Below are positions 17,501-27,671 of a stretch of 28,429 bases of DNA, in pieces. The DNA comes from Mesostigma viride (lineage: Eukaryota > Streptophyta > Mesostigmatophyceae > Mesostigmatales > Mesostigmataceae). Made by a program: the position numbers and the translations under genes. Location: positions 873,996-902,424 of the forward strand of contig RPFO01000154.1 in the NCBI GenBank assembly GCA_009746045.1, in the 5' to 3' direction. The notes below the pieces were generated by a model. That model was not told where the DNA came from. It searched no databases and worked only from the letters and a program-made list of their open reading frames with translations. Position 1 is the first letter of the stretch; the number at the start of each line of letters is the position of its first letter.

Positions 17501-18000
17501 CCAGGAGGCTGCCCGGGGGTGAGCCCGTCACGTCTAGTGTAGCACATGTCCATGCCGAGTCTATCACGAAATGTCCACGGGTGGTGGCCGGCCCTGCCGC
17601 GCGCGGCCGGGGGCACGCCAGGTGAGGACATATCGCCCAGGCTGGGCGGGCTTGGTGCCAGCTAGTCTATCTGAGGTATCTACCTGATCTGTGCGGGCCA
17701 GGTGCCCGGCTAGGCCCAGGCGCCTGTGCCTAATAATGTGGGAAACATAGGGCAAATCAGCGTACAAATCCTCATTACTAATGTGCAAACCAAAGGGGAT
17801 GTTAAGGGCCTGGCGCAGCATCTTGGTGACGGCGCCGTCGAGTCGTTGCTCCAGCTCCTGCGTCAGTGCCCACATCTTGGCCAGCGCCGTAGGTCAGGAT
17901 CGTCAGAATGACGACCTTGAAGAGGTCACGCTTGACGATCCGGGGTAGAGCGGTGTTGCTCCACTGACCGGCTATAGCAATACCTGAGAATTGATTATGG
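17501..18000 (-). pseudogene. LINE reverse-transcriptase C-terminal fragment, frameshifted
   Basis: On the minus strand, from about 17970 down, one frame reads L-F-K-V-V-I-L-T-I-L-T-Y-G-A. A second frame continues with W-A-L-T-Q-E-L-E-Q-R-L-D-G-A-V-T-K-M-L-R-Q, then R-H-R-R-L-G-L-A-G-H-L-A-R. This is the same order as in the better copy at 20256-21110 (T-Y-G-A-E-A-W-T-L and R-R-I-A-F-V-G-H-L-A-R). That region lies after the catalytic palm of non-LTR retrotransposon RTs. At least one frameshift separates the halves near 17880. No catalytic Y-x-D-D is present. Confidence 0.65.
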
Positions 18001-18079
18001 GCCGTTGCCCTATTATAGATTGCGGGGCCGGGGTGCCGGGGGTGGAGGTGGGGGTGCATGGAGAAGCCGGTAGTGATCG

Positions 18080-18932
18080 ATGGAGGTGGGGGTGGACCGG
18101 GGGGTGCCAGACTGCGATCGATCGAGGTATAGCTTTAATGTGCGCACCCTCCCTGCAGATCCTTCTACCAGCAGCAGCACCCCAGCACGTCAACGCGTCG
18201 ACGAGCTGATCGCCCTGTGCGCCGACACTGAACCAGATCGCCAGATCACTCGGAGTCGATCCAGGAGCATATCGGCGCACCGTCGGGCGCAGAGCGCACG
18301 GCAGCAGGGGCTGCCGCGCGCTCCGCACTCCACATTCACCGAGGTGGCGTGCCGGGAGGGCAGCTCCACGCCCGGCGTGCGAGTCTGTCGACCCCCTTGT
18401 GCAGCCGATGGCTTGCTCGCTGGTCAGCAGGCCGCTCATAACCAAACGGCCCATTGCTAAAGCCAGAGCGTCGCCATCCTCCCCTGCACCTGCTGCCGGC
18501 CGCGCTGATTTGAACGTGCCGTCTGGGGACTGCTGGCGGCCCGCCCTGTCGCCAGATTTTCCCACTTCCCCACCCGCCAAAAACTGGTATACGCGTAGCC
18601 GGCCCCACCCCGGAGCTCACGCGTCGGTTGTTCCCAGACTCCTCCCGGTCTTCGTGCTGGGGCTTCTCCTCCTCCTCGTAATTTTCCTCCTCGCCGGGGT
18701 CCAGCAACGCATCCCGCAGCATGGCAGCGATGGCGGCCTGCATGGTCTCCCTGGGTAGGGGCTCGACGTAAAACCCACGTCGCCTCATGAGAATTTTCCG
18801 AGGTTGTCGAGCCGGCGACCGTCTGGTAGCGCCAAAATGCGATCCAACCAGCGTGGGCCGCCACCCAGCAAGGCCCTCGCCCTGAGAGCAATCGATGTCC
18901 TTCAGCGAGCCATCCATGGGGACCACGTGCAT
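18080..18932 (-). pseudogene. Unrecognised minus-strand coding-like sequence, several frames
   Basis: Overlapping minus-strand frames have codon-like GC composition. One gives R-E-T-M-Q-A-A-I-A-A-M-L-R-D-A-L-L-D-P-G-E-E-E followed by an acidic run. A second, lower down, gives G-R-L-V-M-S-G-L-L-T-S-E-Q-A-I-G-C. They may be one gene broken by frameshifts or split by introns, or the 5' part of the LINE relic that follows on the same strand. I do not recognise the family. Confidence 0.25.
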
Positions 18933-19050
18933 TCGGTTCAGCCACTCCGCTTCCGGTGGCCTCAGTCACCGCCGCCACCGCCGGGGGGACCACCGCGTCG
19001 GCCACTGCATCCTGAAAGACCTCCCCATCGGCCATTGGTAGGTTGTCTTA

Positions 19051-19593
19051 CAGGGTTTTCACACTCGGGTTTTTTTCGGTCGAATTGTTTGGACGCTCCG
19101 GCGAAATTCGGCGGACTTTCGGCCAAAAGTGGTATGCGCCGGAACAGGGCCGTGCACGCGCCGGGCTTGACACGCTGTACGGGCTGCGAAAAAATGGCAA
19201 GTTTTTTACGGCTGTTTCCGTGGGCTGGTCGGACATGTTCAGAACTGGGCATGCGAACCTGATGCGACGGGAATTTTGACCGTCCAGGTGGACGCATCCT
19301 ATTGGGTCGGACAAGTAAAAATTTTTGGCGCGGCGCCCCCCGGCCACAATTGGGGTGGAATTCCAGTGGTATTGGGTGGTAGACCCATGCATTCGGGGGT
19401 CTACCACCCAATACCACTGAACTCCACCTGATTCAAGGCCAAATTCACTTATTCAGTGGTATTACGGTGGATCAACGGAAATGACCCGTTTTTCCGTTTC
19501 GGACCGGAAAAACCCAGTGTGAAAAAGTTTCGTCGAATTTTCTCCGGCCAAAACGGAAATTCGACCGAAAAAAACCCGAGTGTGAAAACCCAG
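19051..19593. mobile_element. 543-bp MITE with 36-bp inverted ends and TTA target duplication
   Basis: The left end starts CAGGGTTTTCACACTCGGG and continues to 19086. The right end (19558-19593) is its inverse with one mismatch in 36. TTA flanks both sides (19048-19050 and 19594-19596). A 3-bp TTA duplication fits PIF/Harbinger (Tourist-type) MITEs. The interior is non-coding and carries a second inverted repeat at 19364-19419. The superfamily is an inference from the duplication length. Confidence 0.8.
19364..19419. repeat. 23-bp inverted repeat inside the MITE
   Basis: CAGTGGTATTGGGTGG plus TAGACCC (19364-19386) pairs perfectly with 19397-19419 across a 10-base loop. Imperfect pairing extends outward to about 32 bases. 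A partial third copy, TTCAGTGGTATT, begins at about 19454. It could be a nested foldback element. Confidence 0.8.
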
Positions 19594-19596
19594 TTA

Positions 19597-20098
19597 TTGT
19601 CAGCGTTATTACCTAGTAATATACTGCGTCACGAGTTTAGAGTCAAGAAAAACGGGTAGGCTCACCGCCATCGATCCCCTCCCCCTTTATAGAAAAACCT
19701 CCCCAGCAAGGGGGAGGGGGGTGACCTGTGCCAGAAATATATTTTTTTCAAATTTTTTCTAAAATCTAGCGGCGAGTACCCTGACCCTAATGCACCATGT
19801 AGCACAAGATAATACGAGCGTTAGCTCACAAAGTACAGCCATGCTACGTCCTGGCTATGCCCAGATTACTTGCCCACGCTCCTTGTTATGACATGCTCAC
19901 ATGCATGGGTCTTATTGCACCCACAGAACCTGCCGGATCGTTTACCGTGTCCGATTGCAGCTGTGGCTTATGCCTTTGGCATGAAGGAGAAAGGGGGTCT
20001 CTGCCCTTTCTCCTGTTGTGCACACACAGGGAAGCACTTCGGTGCTCCGTGACTCCCCAACGGGAGCACGTGTTTAATTAATTAATTAATTAATTAAT
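19597..20098 (+). repeat. Non-coding stretch ending in hairpin plus (TTAA)n tail
   Basis: The first 200 bases show nothing. From about 19790 the sequence ends with an inverted repeat GTGCTCC/GGGAGCAC (20042-20069) and then TTAA repeats (20073-20098). This is the same architecture as the other retroposon ends in the window, so it may be a SINE or truncated LINE. No matching second copy is seen here. Confidence 0.4.
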
Positions 20099-20104
20099 GA
20101 GATT

Positions 20105-21110
20105 ATGTCATTGTCATTAAATTAAAAAAATTAAATTATAACATGCCTCCGTGGGGAGGTCATGTAGCACATATTCCATGATCCATGGATGGGGTGGAGG
20201 AAGCCGCGTGATCGAACTATACTAACGCTAGGCTATCTAGAAAATCCTAACTACACTACTCATCAAAACGCCTCCTCCGCTTGGGGGGAGGTGGCTTGCC
20301 CACAGGGTCGGGCGTGTGCGCCTTGACAATCTTCTTCCACCGCGTCTTGTCCTGCATGACAGTCCAAAGACGGGAGAGAGAGTGTATGCGGTGCTCAAAC
20401 TGGGCTGGGACCACTAGGTCGTCCAGCAACATCTGAACGTAGTTGGTGACAGGTTTCCCTACCCTTTTGGGAATGTCCGCGGGGCCAGGCCAGGTCAGAA
20501 TATGCCGCCCTGGCTGGCCAAGCCGCTGGGGGCCGGCCAGACCAAGGGTGGTGTCGACCTGGCTAGTGCGGGCAAGGTGTCCTACAAATGCTATCCTACG
20601 CTGCCTAATCTCGTCCGAAACACGAGGCATGCCATGATACAAAGACTCTGATGACGGACGCTCGGAAAAACCTACGACCTGCCGGAGCATCCTGTAAACT
20701 GTGCCGTCGAGCCGAGCTGCCAGTTTGGGTGGGAGGGTCCACGCCTCGGCGCCATACGTGAGCACCGTGAGGACGAGGACCTTGAAGAGCATGCGTTTGC
20801 GGTGCCCGTCCAGGCCCTTCGAGCGCCAGTAAGGTGTGAGCGAACGGAGCTTGGCCCAGGCGAGGGCGATGCGGGTGTCCACATCGTCGTCGGTGTCAGG
20901 AAGCCAGCTCCCCAACAGCTTGAAGCGGTCGCGGAACGGGACCTCCGTCCCGTCGAGCAGGCGCGGCAGCGGTGGTTTACTGGAGGCCCCTATCACCATC
21001 GCCTCAGTCTTGACACTAATCTCCAACCCCACCGCCCGCGCCTCCAGGCCCAGGCAGTCCAGCCAGGTCTGAATGTGCTCGGGGCTCTCGATGAGGGTGG
21101 TCATTGTCAT
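20105..21110 (-). pseudogene. 5'-truncated LINE: RT C-terminal part and 3' end
   Basis: A 284-codon open frame runs on the minus strand from 21110 to a TAG at 20256. It begins just after the point where the catalytic Y-x-D-D motif of a non-LTR RT would be: L-I-E-S-P-E-H-I-Q-T-W-L-D-C-L-G, then G-L-E-I-S-V-K-T-E-A-M-V-I-G. It continues with F-K-L-L-G-S-W-L, T-Y-G-A-E-A-W-T-L and R-R-I-A-F-V-G-H-L-A-R, and ends in a basic K-R-R-R-R tail. The missing palm means it cannot be active alone. The 3' flank (20175 down to 20105) carries the GTGCTACAT, CTCCCCACGGAG and ATGTTA module and an AT-rich tail. The intact frame despite truncation suggests a fairly recent insertion. Confidence 0.75.
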
Positions 21111-21245
21111 ATGCTGTAATTATATTCTGAATTATATGCTGTAATTATATGCTGTAATGATATTGCTGTAATGATATTATGAATTATATGCTGTAATGAT
21201 GATCAGAATATGCTGTAATTATATGCTGTAATTATATTTTGAATA
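21108..21245. repeat. AT-rich degenerate minisatellite
   Basis: Repeats of ATGCTGTAATTATAT with variants (GATATT, GAATTATAT) directly adjoin the 5' truncation point of the LINE relic. Confidence 0.85.
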
Positions 21246-21360
21246 AAAAATCACATTTCTGATTAATTTGAGAAACGAGAAATCGAGAAGATAACACGTC
21301 GGGCCAAACAGTAGAAACAGTGGTTGAACTCGGTCTCGTGCAAGTCGGTGAAAAAATGGT

Positions 21361-21396
21361 TATATTATTAATTAATTAATAGACACGTGACTGCGG
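21361..21396 (-). repeat. Minus-strand hairpin/TTAA retroposon end, partial
   Basis: TTAATTAATTAAT followed by AGACACGTGACTGCGG matches the 17176-17215 end, then diverges before completing the hairpin. Confidence 0.5.
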
Positions 21397-22862
21397 TTAT
21401 ATGATATCTCTAATAAATGGACATACGTTATCTCTTTTTGTAATTACAAGTATGCCAAATAGCCTACAAGTAGGCTGCTGATGCATGCCACTCAATCCTG
21501 AGGCTGCATGGCAAGAACAAGCACCAATTGTTTAATGCCTGGAAAGAACCGCTCTGCAACGCTGACGACGCACATAAACTGGTCCGCAACGAGTCTACTA
21601 AACATTGCACGCCTGCCTGACTGTCTGGGCAAACGAGTTCTTTAACCCACTCACACGCGAGTGCTCAGCACATTGCGGAGAACATCTTAGGGGCAAAGCA
21701 ATCCCATCTGTATACCGCTGCCTCCCACTTTAAGTCGATCCCACGCAAACGCGCAAAAAGTGGCGCTTGTCTCATGGGCCCCTAGTGAGTGGGCCCAGCC
21801 ATATGATTCTCCAGATTTCTGGCCTGCGTTGGTTGTCTCATTGATATGTGGCCACAAGGGCCGCCGACTTGTTGCAATGGGTGCCAATGGAGGGGACCAG
21901 CCGCACGGCCGGCCAAGAGATGCCCTTAACAGCCCTTACGCTATCTTCCAAGGGCGTCCAGTGGGGGCCCCCGTTTCAATCACCGAATCGAAAACCCACC
22001 TCACAGGATCCTACACCTCAGCCGCGCACAGAAAACGTGCTTGCACACTGTGGCTCCAGCTAGCGCGTGCCGGACAAACAAGACACACCCCGCCACTGCC
22101 CACTGGTGCCACCGCTGCGCGCAAAGACAACGCGAGCGAGGGCGTCATGTGATTGTCTAAGGCGCGACCCCAGAAGGTAGGAGGGCACGATTGGGAGGCA
22201 GGATGGCTGGGCAGCACCGAGGGGCATGCGTATGGCCACAGCGGCGGTGAACACACGCCATCATGACTACATGCACAGCAGTGGTGCCCACAGGGCCCCA
22301 CCATGGCACTTTCCTTGGTGAGCCAGCTTCACTACATGCGGCGCTCAAGGGAAACCGCTCGCGCTATCAATACTTGGGAGGGAGGGCTCCGCAGGACGCG
22401 GGACGGCATCATGACGATGACACGCTGGCGACGACGACCACTGCGTTGACCCATGATTCAATGGTCATCCCATGATGGCATTGGGTCCTCCATGCACAGG
22501 GCACGGGTGATCGGGTAATCCGGGGCCAGAGGCATGGGGGCCCAGCCACCCTGGCTTGGCAGTGCCAAAAGGAGACGGAGGTGTGGGGACGGGGGGAGGA
22601 AACCCAGTCCCGGCGCATGCCTTGGTAACTTCCAGCATGCGCCACTAAGATGCCCTTTCCTGCCATTCCTCCTACTAAAGGCTTTGCGCTTCATTCCCCC
22701 CCCCTGATCTCCGTGCCGTTCGCCTCCCTCCTGTGTTAACAGACATTCCAACGCTTTTCCGTGTCTTATTCTGAGGCCCTATTCTGAGCCTTGAGGCTCT
22801 TTTCCAAGCCCGATGGCCCTTTTCCAGCTCTCATGCCCCTTATTCTGAGTCTTCGCCCCCCC
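21397..22862. other. Region downstream of PEX13 without a recognised gene
   Basis: Several open frames of 60-130 codons occur on both strands but none resembles a known family. The part next to 22862 should hold the PEX13 3'UTR. TTCTGAG-type short repeats are present around 22765-22850. Confidence 0.45.
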
Positions 22863-23489
22863 TCACGACCACAGCGTGTCCCAGCTGCCCCCGCCGGGCT
22901 GGGAACCCACAGGGGGGCCAAACCCTCTTGGCCGGCCAACCGCCCCCGGACCACTAATTGATGGCCCACCACCGCCCATCCCTGCCGCCCCACTCTGGCC
23001 ACTGGACAGCCCCTGAGTAGCCCCCGGTGCACCCGCCCCTGGCGTACCCTTGTCCACAGCACCCTCCACCCCGCTGGCCTCTGGTGGCTGTGCCGCTGCC
23101 TGCCCTGGCGCGTCTCCCCCTGTGACTGCTGGCTGCTGCCCCCCCCGGAAAACCCCTACTCCGCCGCCCCTGCCTAGCTCGTTCGCACCCCCCTCCCGCC
23201 CATCTGTGAGCAGTAGTGGCTGCTCCCCTGGCATGAGCTGATTCTGGCGACCGGGCACAGGGGGCGCCGGGAGACCCATCGGCCCGTTGGGACCCCCTGG
23301 TGGCCCCTCGAGCCTCTTTTGTTCGGGCTTGAACCCGAATAGCCGGAGGACAAAGCGGGCCAGCTCGCCGTAGAGCGCGCCCGCGCGGTCGAACAGCTGC
23401 AGCATGGCCGAGATGAAGAAGTGGAACGCGTGCGTGTTCTCGTCGACCAACATCGTGATGCGGCCAAAGAAGACCATCGCCGAGTGCAT
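22863..23489 (-). CDS. PEX13: PEX13 exon 4: membrane region and C-terminus
   Basis: A 209-codon terminal exon in phase 0 after the acceptor CCCACCCACCCACCAG, ending TGG-TCG-TGA. The first 70 residues carry two hydrophobic helices around F-F-G-R-I-T-M-L-V-D-E-N and A-R-F-V-L-R-L-F-G-F. The remaining roughly 130 residues are Gly/Pro/Ala-rich with no domain. The final residues W-D-T-L-W-S match the conserved Trp-containing plant PEX13 end. Confidence 0.9.
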   Translation of the reverse strand: MHSAMVFFGRITMLVDENTHAFHFFISAMLQLFDRAGALYGELARFVLRLFGFKPEQKRLEGPPGGPNGPMGLPAPPVPGRQNQLMPGEQPLLLTDGREGGANELGRGGGVGVFRGGQQPAVTGGDAPGQAAAQPPEASGVEGAVDKGTPGAGAPGATQGLSSGQSGAAGMGGGGPSISGPGAVGRPRGFGPPVGSQPGGGSWDTLWS

Positions 23490-26400
23490 CTGGTGGGTGG
23501 GTGGGAGGGAGGGAGGGAGGGCCGAAAGAGAGGGAATGGGATAGGGGGTCAAGAGAGGGAATGGGAGGGAATGAAGGTGTGAGTGTGGGAGTTGCCACGA
23601 TGCCAGACGAAGAAAGGGGAGAACAGGGGGGGAACCGGGTGGGGTGGGGGTGGGGGTGGGGAGGAAAGGGAAGAAAGGTTGTGGTGTGATTTGATACATT
23701 GCCACAAAAAGGGGGAATCGGGGGGTTGGTGGGGGGAAGAGGTTAGAGCAGGGTAGCACGTCAGGCAGTCCAAACCTCTAACACCTGCACGATTGGCACC
23801 CAGCGCAGCAGCACAGACCCCAACAAGGAACGACGAGCGGCCCTTGTACCCGGAGCACAAACACAACGGATACCACAGGGGCACATAACAACCGCTATCA
23901 TGGCACCGGAGCGCACGAGTGCAAGGTGCCGCCACAAACCGTCAAAGCTTACCTTATCGATGACCTTTTCGGCTGTGCACCGGCCTCCTGACCATCTAGG
24001 CCAGCGCCTGCATGTTGCTCCTGCCACACCAACTGCCCGCAAAGAAAAGTTCCCAATCCATCCCAATCGTTCGGAACCATCGACAACCATTCACAGGGGG
24101 CAAGGAACGACTATTTCCGTGGCAAACTATGGCAAACTATTTCAAACTATTTCAAACTATTTCAAACACCAGCAGCCATGAGCCAGATGACAGTCATGAT
24201 ACATTATCCAAAGTACCAGGGGCAAACAAGATGATGCATCTGGAAGCAACGCACACCCCATCAAACACAGAAAAACAATACCACAACCCAGAAATTGCCA
24301 CAGCAGGTGCGGCGACAGCATCATATGCCATGAGCGGTTCATGCTACCCCCCATGCCATGTAGTATGGCGGTAGGTGCGGCAAATAAAAGTACGCGCCCG
24401 TGAGCGCCACCCTATGACACAGACGCAACATCATTAACGAGCAACTCATTTAGGCACACAAGCATTCCACTACTTCCCCCCCCCCCAGGTGCTTGGGGCG
24501 GCGACAGCATATCAGACTCAGACTACCACACACGCTAGGTAACAGCAGCCACAACAAACCTACTGCGTTGACACTCGACTCATACCAGAAACACACCAGA
24601 CCGATGGAAACCATGACGGCAACATAGCAACCCTACAGTCTACGGTCTGGACAACCAACCCACACCACCCATACTACACATACCATGGTACAGCAGCAAC
24701 CATAAAAAATATCGCTTTGATTCTCGACCAATACCACGCATGACAGGATCATGAAGGCTACGCGTGCAACGTAAAGCAGCACCCAATTCAACCAAAAGCA
24801 GCAACCGGTTAAACCTACCGTCCGCAGCATCGCCTGCCACCCGCTCGGCGCCGCGCTCGGAGGGTTGTTAGGGTCGCCCATGCCCCCCATCATCCCGCCC
24901 ATGCCCCCCATGCCCATGCCCCCCATGCCCATGCCCATGCCGCCATACATCCCGCCCCCATACATCCCCCCCCGAACCGACTGCCATATCCGCCCATCCC
25001 ATATGAACTCCCAAGCCCGCCGTAGGATCCGTAAGACGACCCGTAGCTGCTTCCGTAGCCCCCGTAGCCACCCATTCCGTAACTGCTACCCATGCCTCCA
25101 TATCCCCCGCCGTAGGTCGATGACCCATAGCCGCCATAGCCGGTCCCGTAGCTGCTCCCGTAGCCTGTGCCGGCACCGTAGGGGCTACTGCCATATGCCC
25201 CTGCGCCGGCGCCATAGGTATTGCTGCCGTATGCCCCTGCGGGGGACACGCCGTTGTAAGGCCGCGTGGCGAGGCCTGCGCGGGGGGGGGGGGGGGGGCG
25301 GGTAAATGTTGGGTAGACCGCATTTGGTGGTGGGGGGGGGGCAAAGTACATCGGATTGAGTATCATATCATATGAAACGCGGGCAAACGGAAAAGTAAAA
25401 TCGTTCCTCTGTTTCAAACAACGAAGGAACAAAAGTGAAGAAAAAAAAAGAGCAAACATAAAGAAACAACATGCAGGGCTGACCACATCAAGGATGGGAA
25501 TGCCGGAATTCATGAAAAGGGTGGAGACTTAACGTTATGGGATGCATGCGATTGTAAGCGGTCGTTCGCATGACTGAAGCCCATGGGTGTGGGAATGACA
25601 AGTGGGACTAAGGCGTGGGACCAGCGGCGCAGGTGTCGGTATAGCCACGTGCACATGTGCCTTTTCGAGCGCGATGCATGACTTGATGCGAGGTGAGAAA
25701 ATACAGATGGAAACGTGGTCTGGTCGAGTACTTTATTCCCGAGAATTTTAGGTAGTGGCGAGAGGGGCTGAGTATGCACGAGATGGGGTCAGGATGGGTG
25801 CAAGGGGGAGGCGGGGAGGCGGGGTGGTGAGGAGGCGGGGTAGTGGGGAGGCGGGGAGGCGCGAGGCAGGGGCGCACAATGATTAGAATGCCACGACGAG
25901 CATTGATTTAGAGTTCTATGACGATTACTTGTGACTTGGCAAGGAAAAGAATGGGATAATCCGACCAGGCATATCATTGTACCCAAAAGCTGACCAAGAA
26001 TGCACAACATATCACTGGATAGAACGACCCTCTAGTGGTTGCCAGGCATTCTTGCAAACATCATATATGTCGTCAGGGTAAGCCACGGAGCAGGCAATGT
26101 TATAGGGACGGTATAACCAGACGAGTCCCTTTACACAGTACCGACGCTGAGCCATGCCTTGGAAATCCAAGGTTAACTAATCTTCGAGCCTATCGAGCAA
26201 CAGCCACCGCCAATCAAGGGGCGGCTGCCAACCTGGTCAACATACCCGTAGCGGATGCTGATAAGGATGATTGATCTGCCGGAGTTGCACTGCTACTAGG
26301 TAGACCGGAAGCCCCCTCGGCTCCAGCTGCCAAGGGTTTGGAAGCCGCAGTTGATGAGGACGGGGCCGCCCCTCGTGCCCGTTCCCAGGGTTTGGCGGGC

Positions 26401-26542
26401 CTCCCTGCAAGAAAAAACGTCAATTCACGTTCTTTGGCCATGCCATAAGTTATGGACCAACGACCACAGCCAGTACCAACCGCCATAGCAAAGCGTACCA
26501 TCAAAACCTAGATAAATCGCCGCTTCATGACTTACCGGCCAT
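22863..26542 (-). CDS. PEX13: Peroxin 13 (PEX13), plant type, four exons
   Basis: Minus-strand exons are 26542-26536, 26404-26246, 25275-24819 and 23489-22863, giving about 416 residues if the G8 run in exon 3 is one base short. PEX13 is an integral peroxisomal membrane protein of the docking complex that, with PEX14, receives cargo-loaded PEX5. Exon 2 gives R-P-A-K-P-W-E-R-A near the N-terminus. Exon 3 is rich in G-Y-G-S-S-Y-G and then G-M-G-M-G, followed by D-P-N-N-P-P. Exon 4 holds F-F-G-R-I-T-M-L-V-D-E-N-T-H-A-F-H-F-F and L-L-Q/M-L-Q-L-F-D-R-A-G-A-L-Y-G-E-L-A-R-F-V-L-R, the conserved membrane part. The protein ends W-D-T-L-W-S, close to the plant W-D-N-V-W ending. No SH3 domain is seen, unlike fungal and animal PEX13. 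It is longer than the roughly 300-residue land-plant protein because of a Gly/Pro-rich stretch before the C-terminus. Confidence 0.88.
23490..24818 (-). other. PEX13 intron 3
   Basis: A 1.3-kb intron with donor GTAGGT and acceptor CACCAG. It contains GGGAGGGAGGG-type microsatellites near the acceptor and a small tandem repeat TTTCAAACTA (24124-24170). No exon is needed: the flanking exons join in phase and match the family across the junction. Confidence 0.7.
24819..25275 (-). CDS. PEX13: PEX13 exon 3: Gly/Tyr/Met-rich domain, contains frameshift
   Basis: The acceptor GCGCAG on the minus strand is preceded almost directly by a C17 tract (25282-25298 on plus). The donor is ACG|GTAGGT. The exon encodes G-L-A-T-R-P-Y-N-G, then many G-S-S-Y-G and G-G-Y-G repeats. 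At the G8 run (24966-24973 on plus as C8) the frame changes to M-Y-G-G-G-M-Y-G-G-M-G-M-G-M-G and D-P-N-N-P-P-S-A-A-P-S-G-W-Q-A-M-L-R-T. One extra base in this run makes all phases fit. Confidence 0.82.
25276..26245 (-). other. PEX13 intron 2
   Basis: A 970-nt intron from GTATGT at 26245 to GCGCAG at 25276. It holds the C17 tract at its 3' end and a GGCGGGGA-type minisatellite at about 25805-25866. Nothing else is recognised. Confidence 0.65.
25805..25866. repeat. GGCGGGGA minisatellite
   Basis: Repeats of GGGGAGGCGGGG with variants such as GGTGGTGA and GGTAGT, within PEX13 intron 2. Confidence 0.85.
26246..26404 (-). CDS. PEX13: PEX13 exon 2: N-terminal low-complexity region
   Basis: A 159-nt exon between the acceptor TTTTTTCTTGCAG and the donor GG|GTATGT. 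It encodes R-P-A-K-P-W-E-R-A-R-G followed by an Ala/Ser/Pro-rich stretch. The K-P-W-E motif at the N-terminus is a recognisable feature of plant PEX13. It leaves one base that exon 3 completes as a Gly codon. Confidence 0.8.
26536..26542 (-). CDS. PEX13: PEX13 exon 1: 7-base coding start
   Basis: On the minus strand ATGGCCG is followed by GTAAGT. Joined to exon 2 it reads M-A-G-R-P-A-K-P-W-E-R. It is the only upstream ATG that gives a good donor and the right phase for exon 2. The next intron is 131 bases (26405-26535). Confidence 0.75.
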
Positions 26543-27593
26543 GTCGATTTTTCTTTAATCACCAGTTAACAGCGTCGGTCACATGAAAATACCTCTATTA
26601 CTTTCCCAAGATTTTAGTAACCCCATCCCAGTTCCGCCGTCGGCGTACGCTCTCCAAAAAAATCATTGCATCAGCCCCTCAAAACGCGGTATCAACGGTC
26701 ATGAAGGCAACTCCTGCGAGTCTCTCTAACTTTCATCGACAGCTAAAGAGGGAGCTCACGCGTGAGATTGGCTCGTCGCCACCTGCCGGACGAATTCGCG
26801 CACACAGCCACGGGAGAAAATAAGCATAACAATGCAAAATCTATATTCGAGACGCGCATAGCGAGCTGCCATCGGTTTGTCCAGCGCTCCCGTCAGCTTT
26901 TATGGTTGCCCCAATCGTGGAAATGCCCCGAGAAGAGAACGTGAAAGTGATACCGTGCCAGATGGGAGGACGCTAGGATCCTACTAAACGGATACTTGTA
27001 CGGTATGTATGATTCGTTGGCTACTCAGTAGATCACAGCGTCATCTCTGCTGCCCATGTGCGGCGTGGGCAACAACAACAACAACAACAGTAGATCACTG
27101 GACGCGCCGTAGCGTGGCGGTTGCGAGTTGCGACACAGCCGGACAGCCCGCGCAAAGGGGACGAATGCACGGCGGATGCGCGCAAGTGCCTTGTCACCAA
27201 CGAGAAAGTGACGGAACCAACGGAACTCATTGATGCATTGAGGTCGGAGGGTCGCGGTCGCCAACTGCCAAGTGCCAAGGTGGCCTGAAAACTCCTGAAA
27301 ACGTTATTTTTGAGTTTTTGTAAACATCAGTCACTGATTTCTTCAGACGATGCGCAAGGCTGGGATGCGCAAGGCTGGGAATGCGCAAGGCTGGGCGCGG
27401 CGCAGCGTGCGCAAGGCTGGCGTGCGCAAGGCTGGGGAGTGCGCGGGCGTAACAACGTTAAGGCAGGCCAGGCGCAGGCACGTAAAAACACGGGCGACGG
27501 GCCATGGGCCACGGGCCACGCGTCGGCCGTCGGCCCAGCCATTCCTGCATTTTAGGAACGTTGCCGGGCACAAAATTCAAATTCTGGTGCGGC
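26543..27593. other. Upstream region of PEX13, possibly a bidirectional promoter
   Basis: It separates the PEX13 start (minus) from a weak candidate start on the plus strand at 27594. It includes an (AAC)n tract at about 27070-27090 and a GCGCAAGGCTGG minisatellite at 27351-27440. No exon is supported. Confidence 0.4.
27351..27440. repeat. GCGCAAGGCTGG minisatellite
   Basis: About five imperfect copies of TGCGCAAGGCTGG with spacers of varying length. Confidence 0.9.
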
Positions 27594-27671
27594 ATGGCTG
27601 CGGCAGCTACCTGGCCCGGGCTGGCCGACGTTGGCATGGACGACTGTCAAGAAAGAGTTCATCTCGCTTGG
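27594..27671 (+). CDS. Candidate first exon of an unidentified gene
   Basis: ATG in a good context (GCGGCATGGCT) opens 26 codons: M-A-A-A-A-T-W-P-G-L-A-D-V-G-M-D-D. They end at a consensus donor G|GTAAGC in phase 0. GC content is higher than in the following sequence. I do not recognise the product. A further exon might start at 27754 after TCCATCCAG in the same phase, but its composition is not convincing. Confidence 0.25.

Noticed and set aside
21760-22152. 130-codon plus-strand frame as a gene
   Set aside because: No recognisable motif, no splice context, and frames of similar length exist on the other strand in the same GC-rich stretch.
22954-23598. Second minus-strand frame overlapping the last PEX13 exon
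   Set aside because: It is the shadow of the GC-rich PEX13 exon in another frame. Only the 22863-23489 frame matches the family.
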